64,000 bases of DNA from Nocardioides sp. (GTDB taxonomy: Bacteria > Actinomycetota > Actinomycetes > Propionibacteriales > Nocardioidaceae): the NCBI GenBank assembly GCA_002729525.1, contig PBYI01000053.1, positions 1 to 64,000 of the forward strand, read 5' to 3'. Positions within the stretch are counted from its first letter, which is position 1. The number at the start of each line of letters is the position of its first letter. Shown one piece after another: positions 19,892 to 28,181 of this stretch. The position numbers and the translations under genes were made by a program. The notes under the pieces are model-generated. The model worked only from the letters and a program-made list of their open reading frames with translations, did not search any database and had not been told where the DNA came from.

Positions 19892-20458
19892 GTGGACGGC
19901 GTCGTCACGCGGCGACGCCGCGTCGTGCGGGCGCTCCTGCCCGTGGCGCTGGTGCTGCTCGTCCTCTGGGCTGTGACCGCCGTCCGTGCCGTCGCCTTCC
20001 CGCGTCTCGACGCGCCCGGCACCGCCGACGCCGTCGTCGTCCTCGGTGGCGACGACGAGGTCGGCTGGGAGACCGGCTGGCAGCTGGTCCGCGACGGTGT
20101 CGCGGACCGGCTCGTGGTGGCGCTGCCCTTCGACCGCCGCTGGTGGCCCGACTGGTGCGACGGCGACAGCGGCGGGCTCGACGGGGGGACCGTCACCTGT
20201 TTCGACCCCGCCCCGAGCACGACCCGTGGCGAGGCGCGCGAGATCCGCCGGCTCGCTCGGCTGCAGGGGTGGTCCAGTGTCGTCGTGGTGACCTGGCGGG
20301 CGCACGCCGCGCGGTCGCGGATGATCGTGGAGCGCTGCTTCGACGGCGACCTGCGCATGGTCGAGGACCACCTCCCGATGCGCTGGTGGGACTGGGTCTA
20401 CGAGGTCGCGTACCAGTCCGGCGCCTGGGTGAAGGCCCAGGTCCTGCGCGGCTGCTGA
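19892..20458 (+). CDS. YdcF/SanA-like DUF218 membrane protein
   Basis: This protein of about 188 residues has a basic N-terminus (RRRRVVRA), a single membrane helix (LLPVALVLLVLWAVTAVRAVAF) and a DUF218 domain. The domain motif is ADAVVVLGGDDEVGWETG, with THR-type continuation TTRGEAREI and a SVVVVTWRAHAARSRMI segment. DUF218 proteins such as SanA and ElyC are linked to envelope integrity or peptidoglycan precursor metabolism in other bacteria. I use the GTG at 19892. The upstream in-frame start at 19811 would lie inside the palindromic operator candidate and adds 27 unlikely residues. Confidence 0.78.
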   Translation: MDGVVTRRRRVVRALLPVALVLLVLWAVTAVRAVAFPRLDAPGTADAVVVLGGDDEVGWETGWQLVRDGVADRLVVALPFDRRWWPDWCDGDSGGLDGGTVTCFDPAPSTTRGEAREIRRLARLQGWSSVVVVTWRAHAARSRMIVERCFDGDLRMVEDHLPMRWWDWVYEVAYQSGAWVKAQVLRGC

Positions 20459-20582
20459 CCACCCGTCACGCCGCTTGCGCCCTGGTGGGGGTGGGTCCGC
20501 CGACCCCGGGGGTGCCCCGTCGGTGGTCGTCGGTCGCGGTGTCGCGTCCACCTCTCGGTGTGATCGCGGACACCTCTTGAAC

Positions 20583-20598
20583 CTGAGCACGGATTCAG
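20583..20598. promoter_or_regulatory. CGGATTCA motif upstream of the acyl-CoA ligase operon (site 1)
   Basis: CTGAGCACGGATTCAG ends 54 bp before the ATG of the ligase gene. Its outer four bases on each side are complementary (CTGA/TCAG). The same ACGGATTCA or CGGATTCA core recurs at three other promoters of this locus (31262-31277, 32424-32437, 37171-37184). It is a candidate operator for the TetR protein encoded at 30476-31168. Confidence 0.6.
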
Positions 20599-20652
20599 TT
20601 ACGTTCACGCACCGTGACTCGTGTCACACACCCGACACTCGAGGAGACGAGC

Positions 20653-22161
20653 ATGGTGAACATCGCGGCGGACGTCTGGGCACAGGCCGACGCCGGACCC
20701 GACCGGATCGCGATCCGGTCGCCCCGGCAGATCACCTTCGCCGAGCTGCGCGCGACCAACCAGCAGGTCGCCGGAGCGGTCCGCGCCGCTGGTGTGCAGC
20801 CGCTCGACCGCGTCCTGTTCATCGCCCCGTCGATCCCGGAGTTCCCCGAGATCTACTACGGCCTGCACGCCGCCGGCGTCACCGTGATCACGATGAACGT
20901 CATGTCGACCCCCGACGAGGTCGCCTACGTCGTCGACGACGCCGGCGTCTCGCTGGTCGTGGCCTGGCACGCATGCTCCGCGGCCGCCGAGCAGGTCGCC
21001 GCCGCCCGGGGCATCGAGTGCTGGCGCGTCGACGAGGACACGACCTACGACGCCGCCACGCCGCTGGCCGAGGCGCACGACCACGACCGCGACGACACCG
21101 CGATCATCCTCTACACCTCCGGCACCACCGGCCGGCCCAAGGGCGCCGAGCTCACCGCGGGCAACCTCGTGGACACCGTCCAGTCCTTCCTGCCGGTGCT
21201 CAACCTCGACCCCGACGACCGCTTCGGCACCGCGCTCCCGCTGTTCCACGTCTACGGCCAGTGCGTCTGCATGAACACCACGCTGTCGACCGGGGCGTCG
21301 TTCTCGCTGCTCTCGCCGTTCGAGCCGACGCAGATGCTCGAGCTGATGAAGCAGGACCGGCTCACCACGCTCGCCGGTGTGCCGACGATGTGGAACGCGA
21401 TGCTCCATGTCGAGGGCGACTTCGAGCCGGCCGACTTCGAGCAGCTGCGGCTGGCCACGTCGGGTGGCGCCTCGCTCCCGGTCGAGGTGATCCGGGCCTT
21501 CCAGGACCGGTTCTCCTGCTCGATTCTCGAGGGCTACGGGCTCACCGAGTCGACCGGTGCGGCGACCTTCAACGACATCAACCGGGAGCAGAGGACCGGC
21601 ACCGTCGGGCCGGCCCTGCCCGGCTCCACGCTGGAGATCCGCGACCCCGAGGGCCAGGTGCTGCCCGCGGGGAAGGCCGGGGAGGTCTTCATCACCGGCC
21701 CCACGATCATGAAGGGCTACTGGAACCGGCCCGAGGCCACGGCCGCCGACCTGGTCGACGGCTGGCTCAAGACCGGCGACATCGGCACCCTCGACGCCGA
21801 CGGCTACCTCAGCATCGTCGACCGGGTGAAGGACCTGATCATCCGCGGCGGCTACAACGTCTACCCGCGCGAGATCGAGGAGGTGCTCTACGAGCACCCT
21901 GACATCGTCGAGGTCGCGGTCGTCGGGGTGCCCGACGCGCACTACGGCGAGGAGATCGCCGCGGTCGTCGTGCTCGAGCCCGGCTCGGCCACCGACGGCG
22001 ACGCGATCCGCGCGTGGGCCAAGGAACGGCTGTCGGCGTACAAGGTGCCACGGTTGTACTCCTTCGTGCCCGAGCTGCCCAAGGGCGCGACCGGCAAGAT
22101 CCTCAAGCGCGCCATCGACCGCGAGTCGCTGCGCAAGCCCGTCTCGGCGAGCGCCGGCTGA
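20653..22161 (+). CDS. Acyl-CoA synthetase (AMP-binding, ANL superfamily)
   Basis: This 502-residue ligase activates a carboxylic acid as acyl-AMP and then as acyl-CoA. Visible motifs are the P-loop YTSGTTGRPKG (A3), the GYGLTEST motif (A5), TGDIG (A7), VDRVKDLIIRGGYNVYP (A8) and PKGATGKILK with the catalytic Lys (A10). Start is ATG 20653, eight bases after GAGGAGA. It is the first gene of an overlapping run (ligase, SDR, HAD). The rest of the locus encodes hydroxy-acid and beta-oxidation enzymes, so a hydroxylated or branched medium-chain acid is a plausible substrate. This is inference; the binding pocket cannot be read by eye. Confidence 0.92.
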   Translation: MVNIAADVWAQADAGPDRIAIRSPRQITFAELRATNQQVAGAVRAAGVQPLDRVLFIAPSIPEFPEIYYGLHAAGVTVITMNVMSTPDEVAYVVDDAGVSLVVAWHACSAAAEQVAAARGIECWRVDEDTTYDAATPLAEAHDHDRDDTAIILYTSGTTGRPKGAELTAGNLVDTVQSFLPVLNLDPDDRFGTALPLFHVYGQCVCMNTTLSTGASFSLLSPFEPTQMLELMKQDRLTTLAGVPTMWNAMLHVEGDFEPADFEQLRLATSGGASLPVEVIRAFQDRFSCSILEGYGLTESTGAATFNDINREQRTGTVGPALPGSTLEIRDPEGQVLPAGKAGEVFITGPTIMKGYWNRPEATAADLVDGWLKTGDIGTLDADGYLSIVDRVKDLIIRGGYNVYPREIEEVLYEHPDIVEVAVVGVPDAHYGEEIAAVVVLEPGSATDGDAIRAWAKERLSAYKVPRLYSFVPELPKGATGKILKRAIDRESLRKPVSASAG

Positions 22162-22970
22162 TGCGGCCGGAAGGAGCCGTCGGCATCGTCACCGGTGCCG
22201 GCGGCGGGATCGGTGCTGCCCTGACCCGGCGCTTCGTGGAGCAGGGCGCCCGCGTCCTGATGACCGACCTGGACGCCGACCGGCTCGAGGCCGAGCGGGC
22301 CGCGATCGACGCCGACCATCCCGGCGCCGTCGTCGCCGTCGCCGGCGACTGCTCCGACAGCGCCACCGTCGCCGGGCTGATCGAGGAGGCGGAGCGGGCC
22401 TTCGGCGCCCCCGTCGACCTGTACGCCGCCAACGCCGGCGTCGGCCGCGGCGACGACCTCGACGCGACGCCCACCGACTGGGCGGTCTCGATCGACGTCA
22501 ACCTGATGGCGCACGTGCGGGCCGCCGAGCTGCTCGTGCCCGGCTGGCTGGAGCGCGGCCGCGGCTTCTTCCTCTCCACCGCCTCCGCCGCCGGCCTGCT
22601 CACCCAGCTCGGCTCGGCGACGTACACCGCCACCAAGCACGCGGCCGTGGGCTTCGCGGAGTGGATGGCGGTGACGTACGGCGACCGCGGGATCGGCGTC
22701 GCGTGCCTGTGCCCGATGGGCGTCAACACCGCGATGCTCACCGGCGGGGCCGACGGGGACCTGTCCGCGGTCAGCACCCGCGCGGTGACCGAGGCGGGCC
22801 GGGTGCTCGAGCCGCTCGACGTCGCCGACGCCGTGCTCGACGCGATGGCCGAGGGTCGCTTCCTGGTGCTGCCGCACGCCGAGGTCGCGGAGTACCGCCG
22901 CCGCAAGATCGAGGACACCGACCGCTGGATCGCTGGCATGCAGCGCTACCGGACGGCGCTCTCGTCGTGA
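22161..22970 (+). CDS. Short-chain dehydrogenase/reductase
   Basis: This 269-residue SDR has the nucleotide-binding GIVTGAGGGIGAALTRRF motif, an acidic residue after the second beta strand (LMTDLDADR, suggesting NAD use), NAG in ANAGVGRGDD, and the catalytic Ser and Tyr-Lys in STASAAG and YTATKHA. The ATG at 22161 shares one base with the ligase stop codon. The coupling to the ligase suggests it oxidises or reduces a hydroxy or keto group on the same substrate. The C-terminal part carries RKIEDTDRWIAGMQRY, common to short-chain dehydrogenases next to acyl-CoA genes. Confidence 0.88.
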   Translation: MRPEGAVGIVTGAGGGIGAALTRRFVEQGARVLMTDLDADRLEAERAAIDADHPGAVVAVAGDCSDSATVAGLIEEAERAFGAPVDLYAANAGVGRGDDLDATPTDWAVSIDVNLMAHVRAAELLVPGWLERGRGFFLSTASAAGLLTQLGSATYTATKHAAVGFAEWMAVTYGDRGIGVACLCPMGVNTAMLTGGADGDLSAVSTRAVTEAGRVLEPLDVADAVLDAMAEGRFLVLPHAEVAEYRRRKIEDTDRWIAGMQRYRTALSS

Positions 22971-23683
22971 GCGGCGCGGGGGACTCGGTGCGGGCGCCGC
23001 GGGGCGAGGCCCGGGCGGTGCTGTTCGACTTCGGGGGCGTGCTGACCTCCAGCGTGCTGCGCGGCTTCGCCGACGCCAGCGAGCAGCTGACCAGGCGCGC
23101 CCAGGGCGGCCCCGACCGCGGACTGCTGCTGCGCCTGCTCGGGCACGAGCCGCGGGCGAAGGCCGCGCTGGTCGACCACGAGGAGGGCCGGCTGGACGAC
23201 GAGGACTTCGAGGCGGTGCTCGCGGCGTCGCTCGCCGAGGCCGGGGTCGCCGTGCCGGCGGCCGGTCTGATCCCGCTGCTCCAGACGCACCTGCGACCCG
23301 ACCAAGACAGCGTGGCGCTGGTCCACGACGTCCGCGCGCTCGGCGTGCCCGTCGGTCTTGTGTCCAACTCCTTCGGCCGCGACTGCTACGCGGGCTTCGA
23401 CCTCGACGCCCTCTTCGACGCCCGGGCCATCTCCGGCGTCGAAGGGGTGCGCAAGCCGTCGCGCCGCCTCTACGAGATCGGCTGCGAGCGCCTCGGGGTC
23501 GACCCGGCGCACGCGGTCATGGTCGACGACCTCGCGCAGAACGTCGAGGCCGCCGCACGACTCGGCATGGGGGGCGTCGTCCACCGCGACGCCACCACCA
23601 CCCGGGAGGCCCTCGGACTCCTGCTGGGCCGCGACCTCACCCCGGTCGACAGCCCGACCACCCCCGGACCGGCTCGTCGATGA
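22967..23683 (+). CDS. HAD-IA family hydrolase (ACAD10 / epoxide-hydrolase N-domain-like)
   Basis: This 238-residue haloacid-dehalogenase-type hydrolase starts at a GTG overlapping the SDR stop. The first motif is VLFDFGGVLTSS. It keeps the nucleophile Asp, but the second Asp is replaced by Gly, as in the HAD domains of soluble epoxide hydrolase and human ACAD10. Motif II is LVSNSFG, the Lys is in VRKPSRRLYEIG, and the acidic motif is MVDDLAQNVEAA. The insertion with EEGRLDDEDFEAVL is typical of the ACAD10-like group. An APH kinase and ACAD11-like dehydrogenases occur downstream, so all three ACAD10 domains are present in the locus as separate genes. Confidence 0.85.
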   Translation: MSGAGDSVRAPRGEARAVLFDFGGVLTSSVLRGFADASEQLTRRAQGGPDRGLLLRLLGHEPRAKAALVDHEEGRLDDEDFEAVLAASLAEAGVAVPAAGLIPLLQTHLRPDQDSVALVHDVRALGVPVGLVSNSFGRDCYAGFDLDALFDARAISGVEGVRKPSRRLYEIGCERLGVDPAHAVMVDDLAQNVEAAARLGMGGVVHRDATTTREALGLLLGRDLTPVDSPTTPGPARR

Positions 23684-23708
23684 GCCGGCCGTACGACAAG
23701 GAGAACGC

Positions 23709-24692
23709 ATGACCATCAAGAGCAGGATCCTCGCGACCGCCGCGGTCGGGCTCCTGGCCACCGTGTCCGCGTGCGGTGCGTCCGACGACGGCGGCTCGTC
23801 CGGAGGAGGCGGAGGCGACGCCTACGACATCGGCATCGTGCAGTTCTCCTCGTCGGAGGAGACGACCGAGGCCGCGATCCAGGGCTACGTCGACTACGCC
23901 GAGGAGCAGGGCTGGTCGACCAGCAAGGTCGACCCCCAGGGCTCGGTCGACAAGGCGATCAGCGCCATGAACGACTTCGTGCAGAAGGGCGTCGACGCCA
24001 TCGTCGTCGCGGTCTTCCCCAGCGAGACCCTCACCGCGGGCGTCCGTGCCGCGACCGCGGCAGGCATCCCGGTGATCTCGATCGCCGGTGGCACCGCGGA
24101 GGGCGTGCCGGTCAGTGCCGACTCCGGCGCCCCCAACGCCACCGAGGTGTCCCAGCTGCTCGTCGACGACATGGGCGACGAGGGCGGTGCGGCCCTGGTG
24201 CTGGGCTACAAGAGCGGTCTGCCCTGCCTGGGCCGCGAGGAGGAGCTGAACAGCATCCTCGACGGCACCGACATCGAGGTGACCCGCGAGGAGGTGCCGA
24301 TCCCCGGCCAGGTCGAGGGCGGCACCCAGTTCGCGCAGGCCTGGCTGGCCAAGAACCCGGAGGGCAGCGGCAACCTCGCCATCTGGGCCTGCTTCGACGA
24401 CCCGGCTCTCGGCGCGATCAGCGCGCTGCGCCAGGCCGGTCGCGACGACGTCAAGGTCTACGGCATCAACGGCACGCCCGCCGCCGTGCAGGCGGTCGAG
24501 GACGGCGACATGCGCGCCACGGCGTACCTCGACGCCCCGGCCGGCGGCAAGGCGATCGGGGAGAAGACTGCCGAGGTCATCGAGGCCGGTCCGGAGATGG
24601 CACCCGAGACGGTGCCGATCCCGACCTTCCTGGTCACCGAGGACTCCCTGGCTGAGTTCGCGGAGACCTACCCCGAGGCGGCCGCCCGGTGA
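23709..24692 (+). CDS. CUT2-type ABC transporter substrate-binding lipoprotein
   Basis: This 327-residue protein has a lipoprotein signal (hydrophobic ATAAVGLLATVSAC, lipobox VSAC), a Ser/Gly linker and a LacI/ribose-binding-type periplasmic fold (YDIGIVQFSSSEET, VQKGVDAIVVAVFP, AAGIPVISIAGG, WACFDDPALGAISALRQAG). It is the binding component of the importer encoded by the next two genes. Start ATG 23709 follows a GGAGAACGC site. The CUT2 group normally imports sugars, but placement inside an acyl-CoA operon suggests a polar non-sugar ligand. The ligand is unknown. Confidence 0.9.
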   Translation: MTIKSRILATAAVGLLATVSACGASDDGGSSGGGGGDAYDIGIVQFSSSEETTEAAIQGYVDYAEEQGWSTSKVDPQGSVDKAISAMNDFVQKGVDAIVVAVFPSETLTAGVRAATAAGIPVISIAGGTAEGVPVSADSGAPNATEVSQLLVDDMGDEGGAALVLGYKSGLPCLGREEELNSILDGTDIEVTREEVPIPGQVEGGTQFAQAWLAKNPEGSGNLAIWACFDDPALGAISALRQAGRDDVKVYGINGTPAAVQAVEDGDMRATAYLDAPAGGKAIGEKTAEVIEAGPEMAPETVPIPTFLVTEDSLAEFAETYPEAAAR

Positions 24693-26332
24693 CGGGCGCG
24701 GTCGAGGGCCGGACCATGGCCGCTCCCGGCGTGGGGGCCGAGGCGGACGACCCTCAGCACGCGGCGGACACCGGTGTGCACCTGAGGATGGAGGACGTCT
24801 CCAAGCACTTCGGGGGCGCGAAGGCCCTCGACCGCGTCTCGCTGGACATCGAGCCGGGGGAGGTGCACGCGCTGTGCGGCGCCAACGGTGCCGGCAAGTC
24901 GACCCTGGTGAAGATCCTGGCCGGGGCCGAGCGCGCCGACTCCGGCCGGATCCTGCTCGACGGCACCGAGGTGCGCATTGACTCGCCGCGGGCCGCCGCG
25001 GCGCTCGGGCTCACCTTCGTGCACCAGGAGCTCAACCTGGTGCCCAAGCTGACCGCGCTGCAGAACATGTCGCTCGGGCTCCCCGGGCGACTGGGCGTCC
25101 TCGACCGGCGAGGCCTGCGCGAGCGTGCCGCGCGCGCCGCCGACCTGCTGGGGTACGCCGTACCGCTCGACACCGCGGTCGAGGAGCTGTCGGTCTCCGA
25201 CCGCTGGATGGTCTCGCTCAGCCGCAGCCTGATGCGTCCGGCGCACTTCGTGGCGATGGACGAGCCGACGGCGTCGTTCACCGACGAGGAGGCGGAGCGT
25301 CTGTACGGCGTCATCGACACGCTCACTGCGCAGGGTGTCGGCGTCCTCTACATCTCCCATCGGCTCGAGGAGGTGCTCGAGGTCTCCGACCGGATCACGG
25401 TGATGCGCAACGGCACCTACGTCGGCACGTACGCCGCCGACGAGATGACGGTGCCGACGCTCACCCACCAGATCGTGGGCGGCGAGGTCGAGCAGATCGA
25501 GGCGAGCGGACCGGTCGACTCCGCGGAGCGGACCGTCCGGCTCGCGGTCGAGGGCCTGACCCGCGCTCCCCGGGTGCTCGACGTCGGGCTGGAGGTGCAC
25601 CGGGGCGAGATCCTCGGCATAGCCGGCCTGGTCGGTGCCGGCCGCACCGAGCTGGCCCGACTCGTCGTCGGCGCCGACCGGGCGACCTCCGGCCGGATGA
25701 CGCTCGACGGTGAGCCCTACGCGCCGCGCTCGGTGCACGACGCGATCCGCGCCGGGGTGTGCCTGGTGCCCGAGGAGCGCCGGGCCCAGGGCCTGGTGCT
25801 CGCCGAGACCGTCGACACCAACCTGGCGATGGCCTCCATCGGGCGGTCGCGGAGCATGGCGCGCGGCTTCTCGCCGCGTCGCTCGCGCCGGATCGCCCAG
25901 GACCTCCTGGAGCGGTTCTGGATCAAGGCCCGATCGGTCGACGACGCGGTCAACCACCTCAGCGGCGGCAACCAGCAGAAGGTCGTCGTGGCCAAGTACG
26001 TCCGCAACGAGCCGTCCGTGCTGATCCTCGACGAGCCCACGGTCGGTGTCGACGTCGGTGCCCGGGCGGAGATCTACCGGCTCATCAGCCGGCTGGCCGA
26101 GGAGGGGACCGCGGTGGTCGTGATCTCGAGCGACTTCGAGGAGCTCGCCATCTGCCACCGCGTGCTGGTGATGCGCGAGGGGCGGGTCACCGCGTCCGTC
26201 GACGCCGCCGACGCCACCAAGACCCGGCTCACCGAGCTCTGCTTCGGCCACGACGCCCGACCGGACGACCACCCGGACGCTCCCGACCCGACCCGCGCAC
26301 CCACCTCCACCCAGACCGAGGAAGCCCGATGA
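24689..26332 (+). CDS. CUT2-type ABC transporter ATP-binding protein (tandem ATPase domains)
   Basis: This 547-residue protein has two ABC domains. The first has Walker A in GANGAGKSTLVKIL (about residues 68-81), Q-loop FVHQELNLVP and Walker B VAMDEPTAS; its signature region (VEELSVSDRWMVSLSRSL) is degenerate, as is usual for RbsA. The second has a degenerate Walker A (GLVGAGRTELARLV), signature LSGGNQQKVVVAKY and Walker B LILDEPTVGVDVGA. This asymmetry is typical of ribose-type ATPases. The GTG start overlaps the binding-protein stop, and the gene overlaps the permease by ATGA. Confidence 0.93.
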   Translation: MTGAVEGRTMAAPGVGAEADDPQHAADTGVHLRMEDVSKHFGGAKALDRVSLDIEPGEVHALCGANGAGKSTLVKILAGAERADSGRILLDGTEVRIDSPRAAAALGLTFVHQELNLVPKLTALQNMSLGLPGRLGVLDRRGLRERAARAADLLGYAVPLDTAVEELSVSDRWMVSLSRSLMRPAHFVAMDEPTASFTDEEAERLYGVIDTLTAQGVGVLYISHRLEEVLEVSDRITVMRNGTYVGTYAADEMTVPTLTHQIVGGEVEQIEASGPVDSAERTVRLAVEGLTRAPRVLDVGLEVHRGEILGIAGLVGAGRTELARLVVGADRATSGRMTLDGEPYAPRSVHDAIRAGVCLVPEERRAQGLVLAETVDTNLAMASIGRSRSMARGFSPRRSRRIAQDLLERFWIKARSVDDAVNHLSGGNQQKVVVAKYVRNEPSVLILDEPTVGVDVGARAEIYRLISRLAEEGTAVVVISSDFEELAICHRVLVMREGRVTASVDAADATKTRLTELCFGHDARPDDHPDAPDPTRAPTSTQTEEAR

Positions 26333-27333
26333 CCGCCCCCCTCTCGCCGCCGCCCGCAGCGGCGGCTCCCGCCACCTCGCGCCAGACCCAGGCCTGGACC
26401 CTCGTCGGCCGGTACGGCGCCCTCATGCTGCTGGTGCTCCTAGTCCTGGTGATGTCGGTGCTCGAGCCGAGCACCTTCGCCACCACCAGCAACCTCATCA
26501 ACGTGCTCAACCAGAGCGCGCTGGCCTCGATCATCGCGATCGGCCTCACCTTCACCCTGGTGGCCGGCGAGTTCGACCTCTCGATCAGCAACGTCGCCAG
26601 CCTCACCGGCGTCGCCTGCTGCACCCTGATGGCCGACCGCGGGCTGCCGCTGCCGCTGGCGATCGTGGCCGCGATGGCGATGGGCGCGGTCGTCGGCCTG
26701 ACCAGCGGCCTGGTCGTCACCCGCCTCGGGGTCAACGCCCTGGTCGCGACCCTCGGCATCGGCACCGTCGCGGTCGGCATCAACTACTCGATCGCCGAGG
26801 GCCTGCCGGTGTCGGTGCCCGACCCGGACTCGCTGCTCGACCTCAGCCTCGGTCGGTTCCTCGGCATCCCGTACCCCATCTACATGATGGCGCTGGTCGC
26901 CGTGCTCGCCTGGCTGCTGCTCAACCGGACCGTGCTGGGGCAGTCGATGCAGGCGGTCGGCGGCAACCCGGTCGCCGCCGCGCTCTCCGGCGTACGTGTC
27001 GACCGGGTGCGGGTGATCGCGTTCGTGCTGTGCGGCACGCTCGCCGGCCTGACGGGCATCCTCCTGGCCAGCCGGACCGGCAGCGCCGCGGTCACGGCCG
27101 GCGACAGCTACCTGCTGAGCTCGTTCGCGGCCGCGTTCTTCGGGTCCGCGGTGCTGCGCGACGGCCAGTTCCACATCCTCGGCACCATCATCGGCGTGGT
27201 CACCGTCTCGGTCGGCTTCAACGCCATCGCCCTGCTGGGCATGGAGACCTACTGGCAGTACCTCTTCCAGGGCCTGGTGCTCATCGTCGGCGTCGGCGTC
27301 GGCGCGGTCGCCCGGAAGCGAGCCGCCGCATGA
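26329..27333 (+). CDS. CUT2-type ABC transporter permease
   Basis: This 334-residue membrane protein has about eight to ten hydrophobic segments, beginning with ALMLLVLLVLVMSVL near residue 30. RbsC-type motifs are visible: LASIIAIGLTFTLVAGEFDLSISNVASL, GLVVTRLGVNALVATLG and the cytoplasmic loop QAVGGNPVAAALSGVRVDRVR, followed by the helix with GTLAGLTGILLASR. It forms the channel of the importer and couples to the ATPase encoded just upstream. It is also coupled downstream to the enoyl-CoA hydratase gene (ATGA at 27330), so transport and catabolism are on one transcript. Confidence 0.92.
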   Translation: MTAPLSPPPAAAAPATSRQTQAWTLVGRYGALMLLVLLVLVMSVLEPSTFATTSNLINVLNQSALASIIAIGLTFTLVAGEFDLSISNVASLTGVACCTLMADRGLPLPLAIVAAMAMGAVVGLTSGLVVTRLGVNALVATLGIGTVAVGINYSIAEGLPVSVPDPDSLLDLSLGRFLGIPYPIYMMALVAVLAWLLLNRTVLGQSMQAVGGNPVAAALSGVRVDRVRVIAFVLCGTLAGLTGILLASRTGSAAVTAGDSYLLSSFAAAFFGSAVLRDGQFHILGTIIGVVTVSVGFNAIALLGMETYWQYLFQGLVLIVGVGVGAVARKRAAA

Positions 27334-28181
27334 CCGCCACCGCCACCGACCCAAGGCTGGGCGAGGGCAGCGACCCGGCCGTGCTGCTCGAGCGGCGCGG
27401 GGGAGTGCTCGTGCTGACCCTCAACCGGCCCGACAAGCTGAACGCCTGGAACGCCGCGATCGACACGGCCTTCCGTGCCGCGATGGCGGACGCCGCCGAG
27501 GACCCCGAGGTCCGCGCCGTCGTGGTGACCGGGGCCGGCCGCGGCTTCTGCTCGGGCGCCGACATGTCCGAGCTCGGCGACATCGCCGACGGCGGCGCCC
27601 CCGAGCGGACCGACGAGCCCCGGGTGCCGGCCACGCTGCGCGACAAGCCGGTCGTGGTCGCGGTCAACGGCATCGCCGCCGGCATGGGCCTGGCCCAGGT
27701 GCTGTGGGCCGACGTCCGCTTCGCCTCGCCCGACGCCCGCTTCCTCACCGCGTTCTCGCGACGCGGCCTGGTCGCGGAGTACGGCACCTCCTGGCTGCTG
27801 CAGCGACTCGTCGGCACGAGCCGCGCCGCCGACCTGCTCCTCTCGAGCCGGATGGTCGGCGCCGCCGAGGCCCACCGCATCGGCCTCGTCGACCACCTCG
27901 TCGAGGACGGCGACGTCCGCGAGGCCGCGATCGCGTACGCCGCGGACCTGGCGACCTGGTGCTCGCCCACCTCCATGCGGCTGATCAAGCAGCAGCTGCG
28001 CGACGACGCCGAGCGCGGTCTCGACGACGCCGTGCTCGACGCCGACCGGATGATGCACGCGTCGTTCCGCGCGCCGGACCTCCTCGAGGGCGTCCGGGCG
28101 TACGCCGAGCGTCGTCCCCCCGAGTTCCCCGGGATCCCCGGCACCTCCGCCGGCGCCCCCACACCCACGAAGGAGACCTGA
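27330..28181 (+). CDS. Enoyl-CoA hydratase/isomerase family protein
   Basis: This 283-residue crotonase-fold protein has NRPDKLNAWN near the N-terminus, the first oxyanion-hole motif AGRGFCSGADMSEL, and the second in VNGIAAGMGLAQVLWADVRFA. The usual second catalytic glutamate region reads AFSRRGLVAEYGTSWLLQRLVG, with a Glu in position, so hydratase activity is plausible. The C-terminal PPEFPGIPGTSAGAPTP tail is unusual. It overlaps the permease gene and the downstream acyl-CoA dehydrogenase. In the proposed pathway it would hydrate the enoyl-CoA formed after loss of the 4-substituent. Confidence 0.9.
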   Translation: MTATATDPRLGEGSDPAVLLERRGGVLVLTLNRPDKLNAWNAAIDTAFRAAMADAAEDPEVRAVVVTGAGRGFCSGADMSELGDIADGGAPERTDEPRVPATLRDKPVVVAVNGIAAGMGLAQVLWADVRFASPDARFLTAFSRRGLVAEYGTSWLLQRLVGTSRAADLLLSSRMVGAAEAHRIGLVDHLVEDGDVREAAIAYAADLATWCSPTSMRLIKQQLRDDAERGLDDAVLDADRMMHASFRAPDLLEGVRAYAERRPPEFPGIPGTSAGAPTPTKET

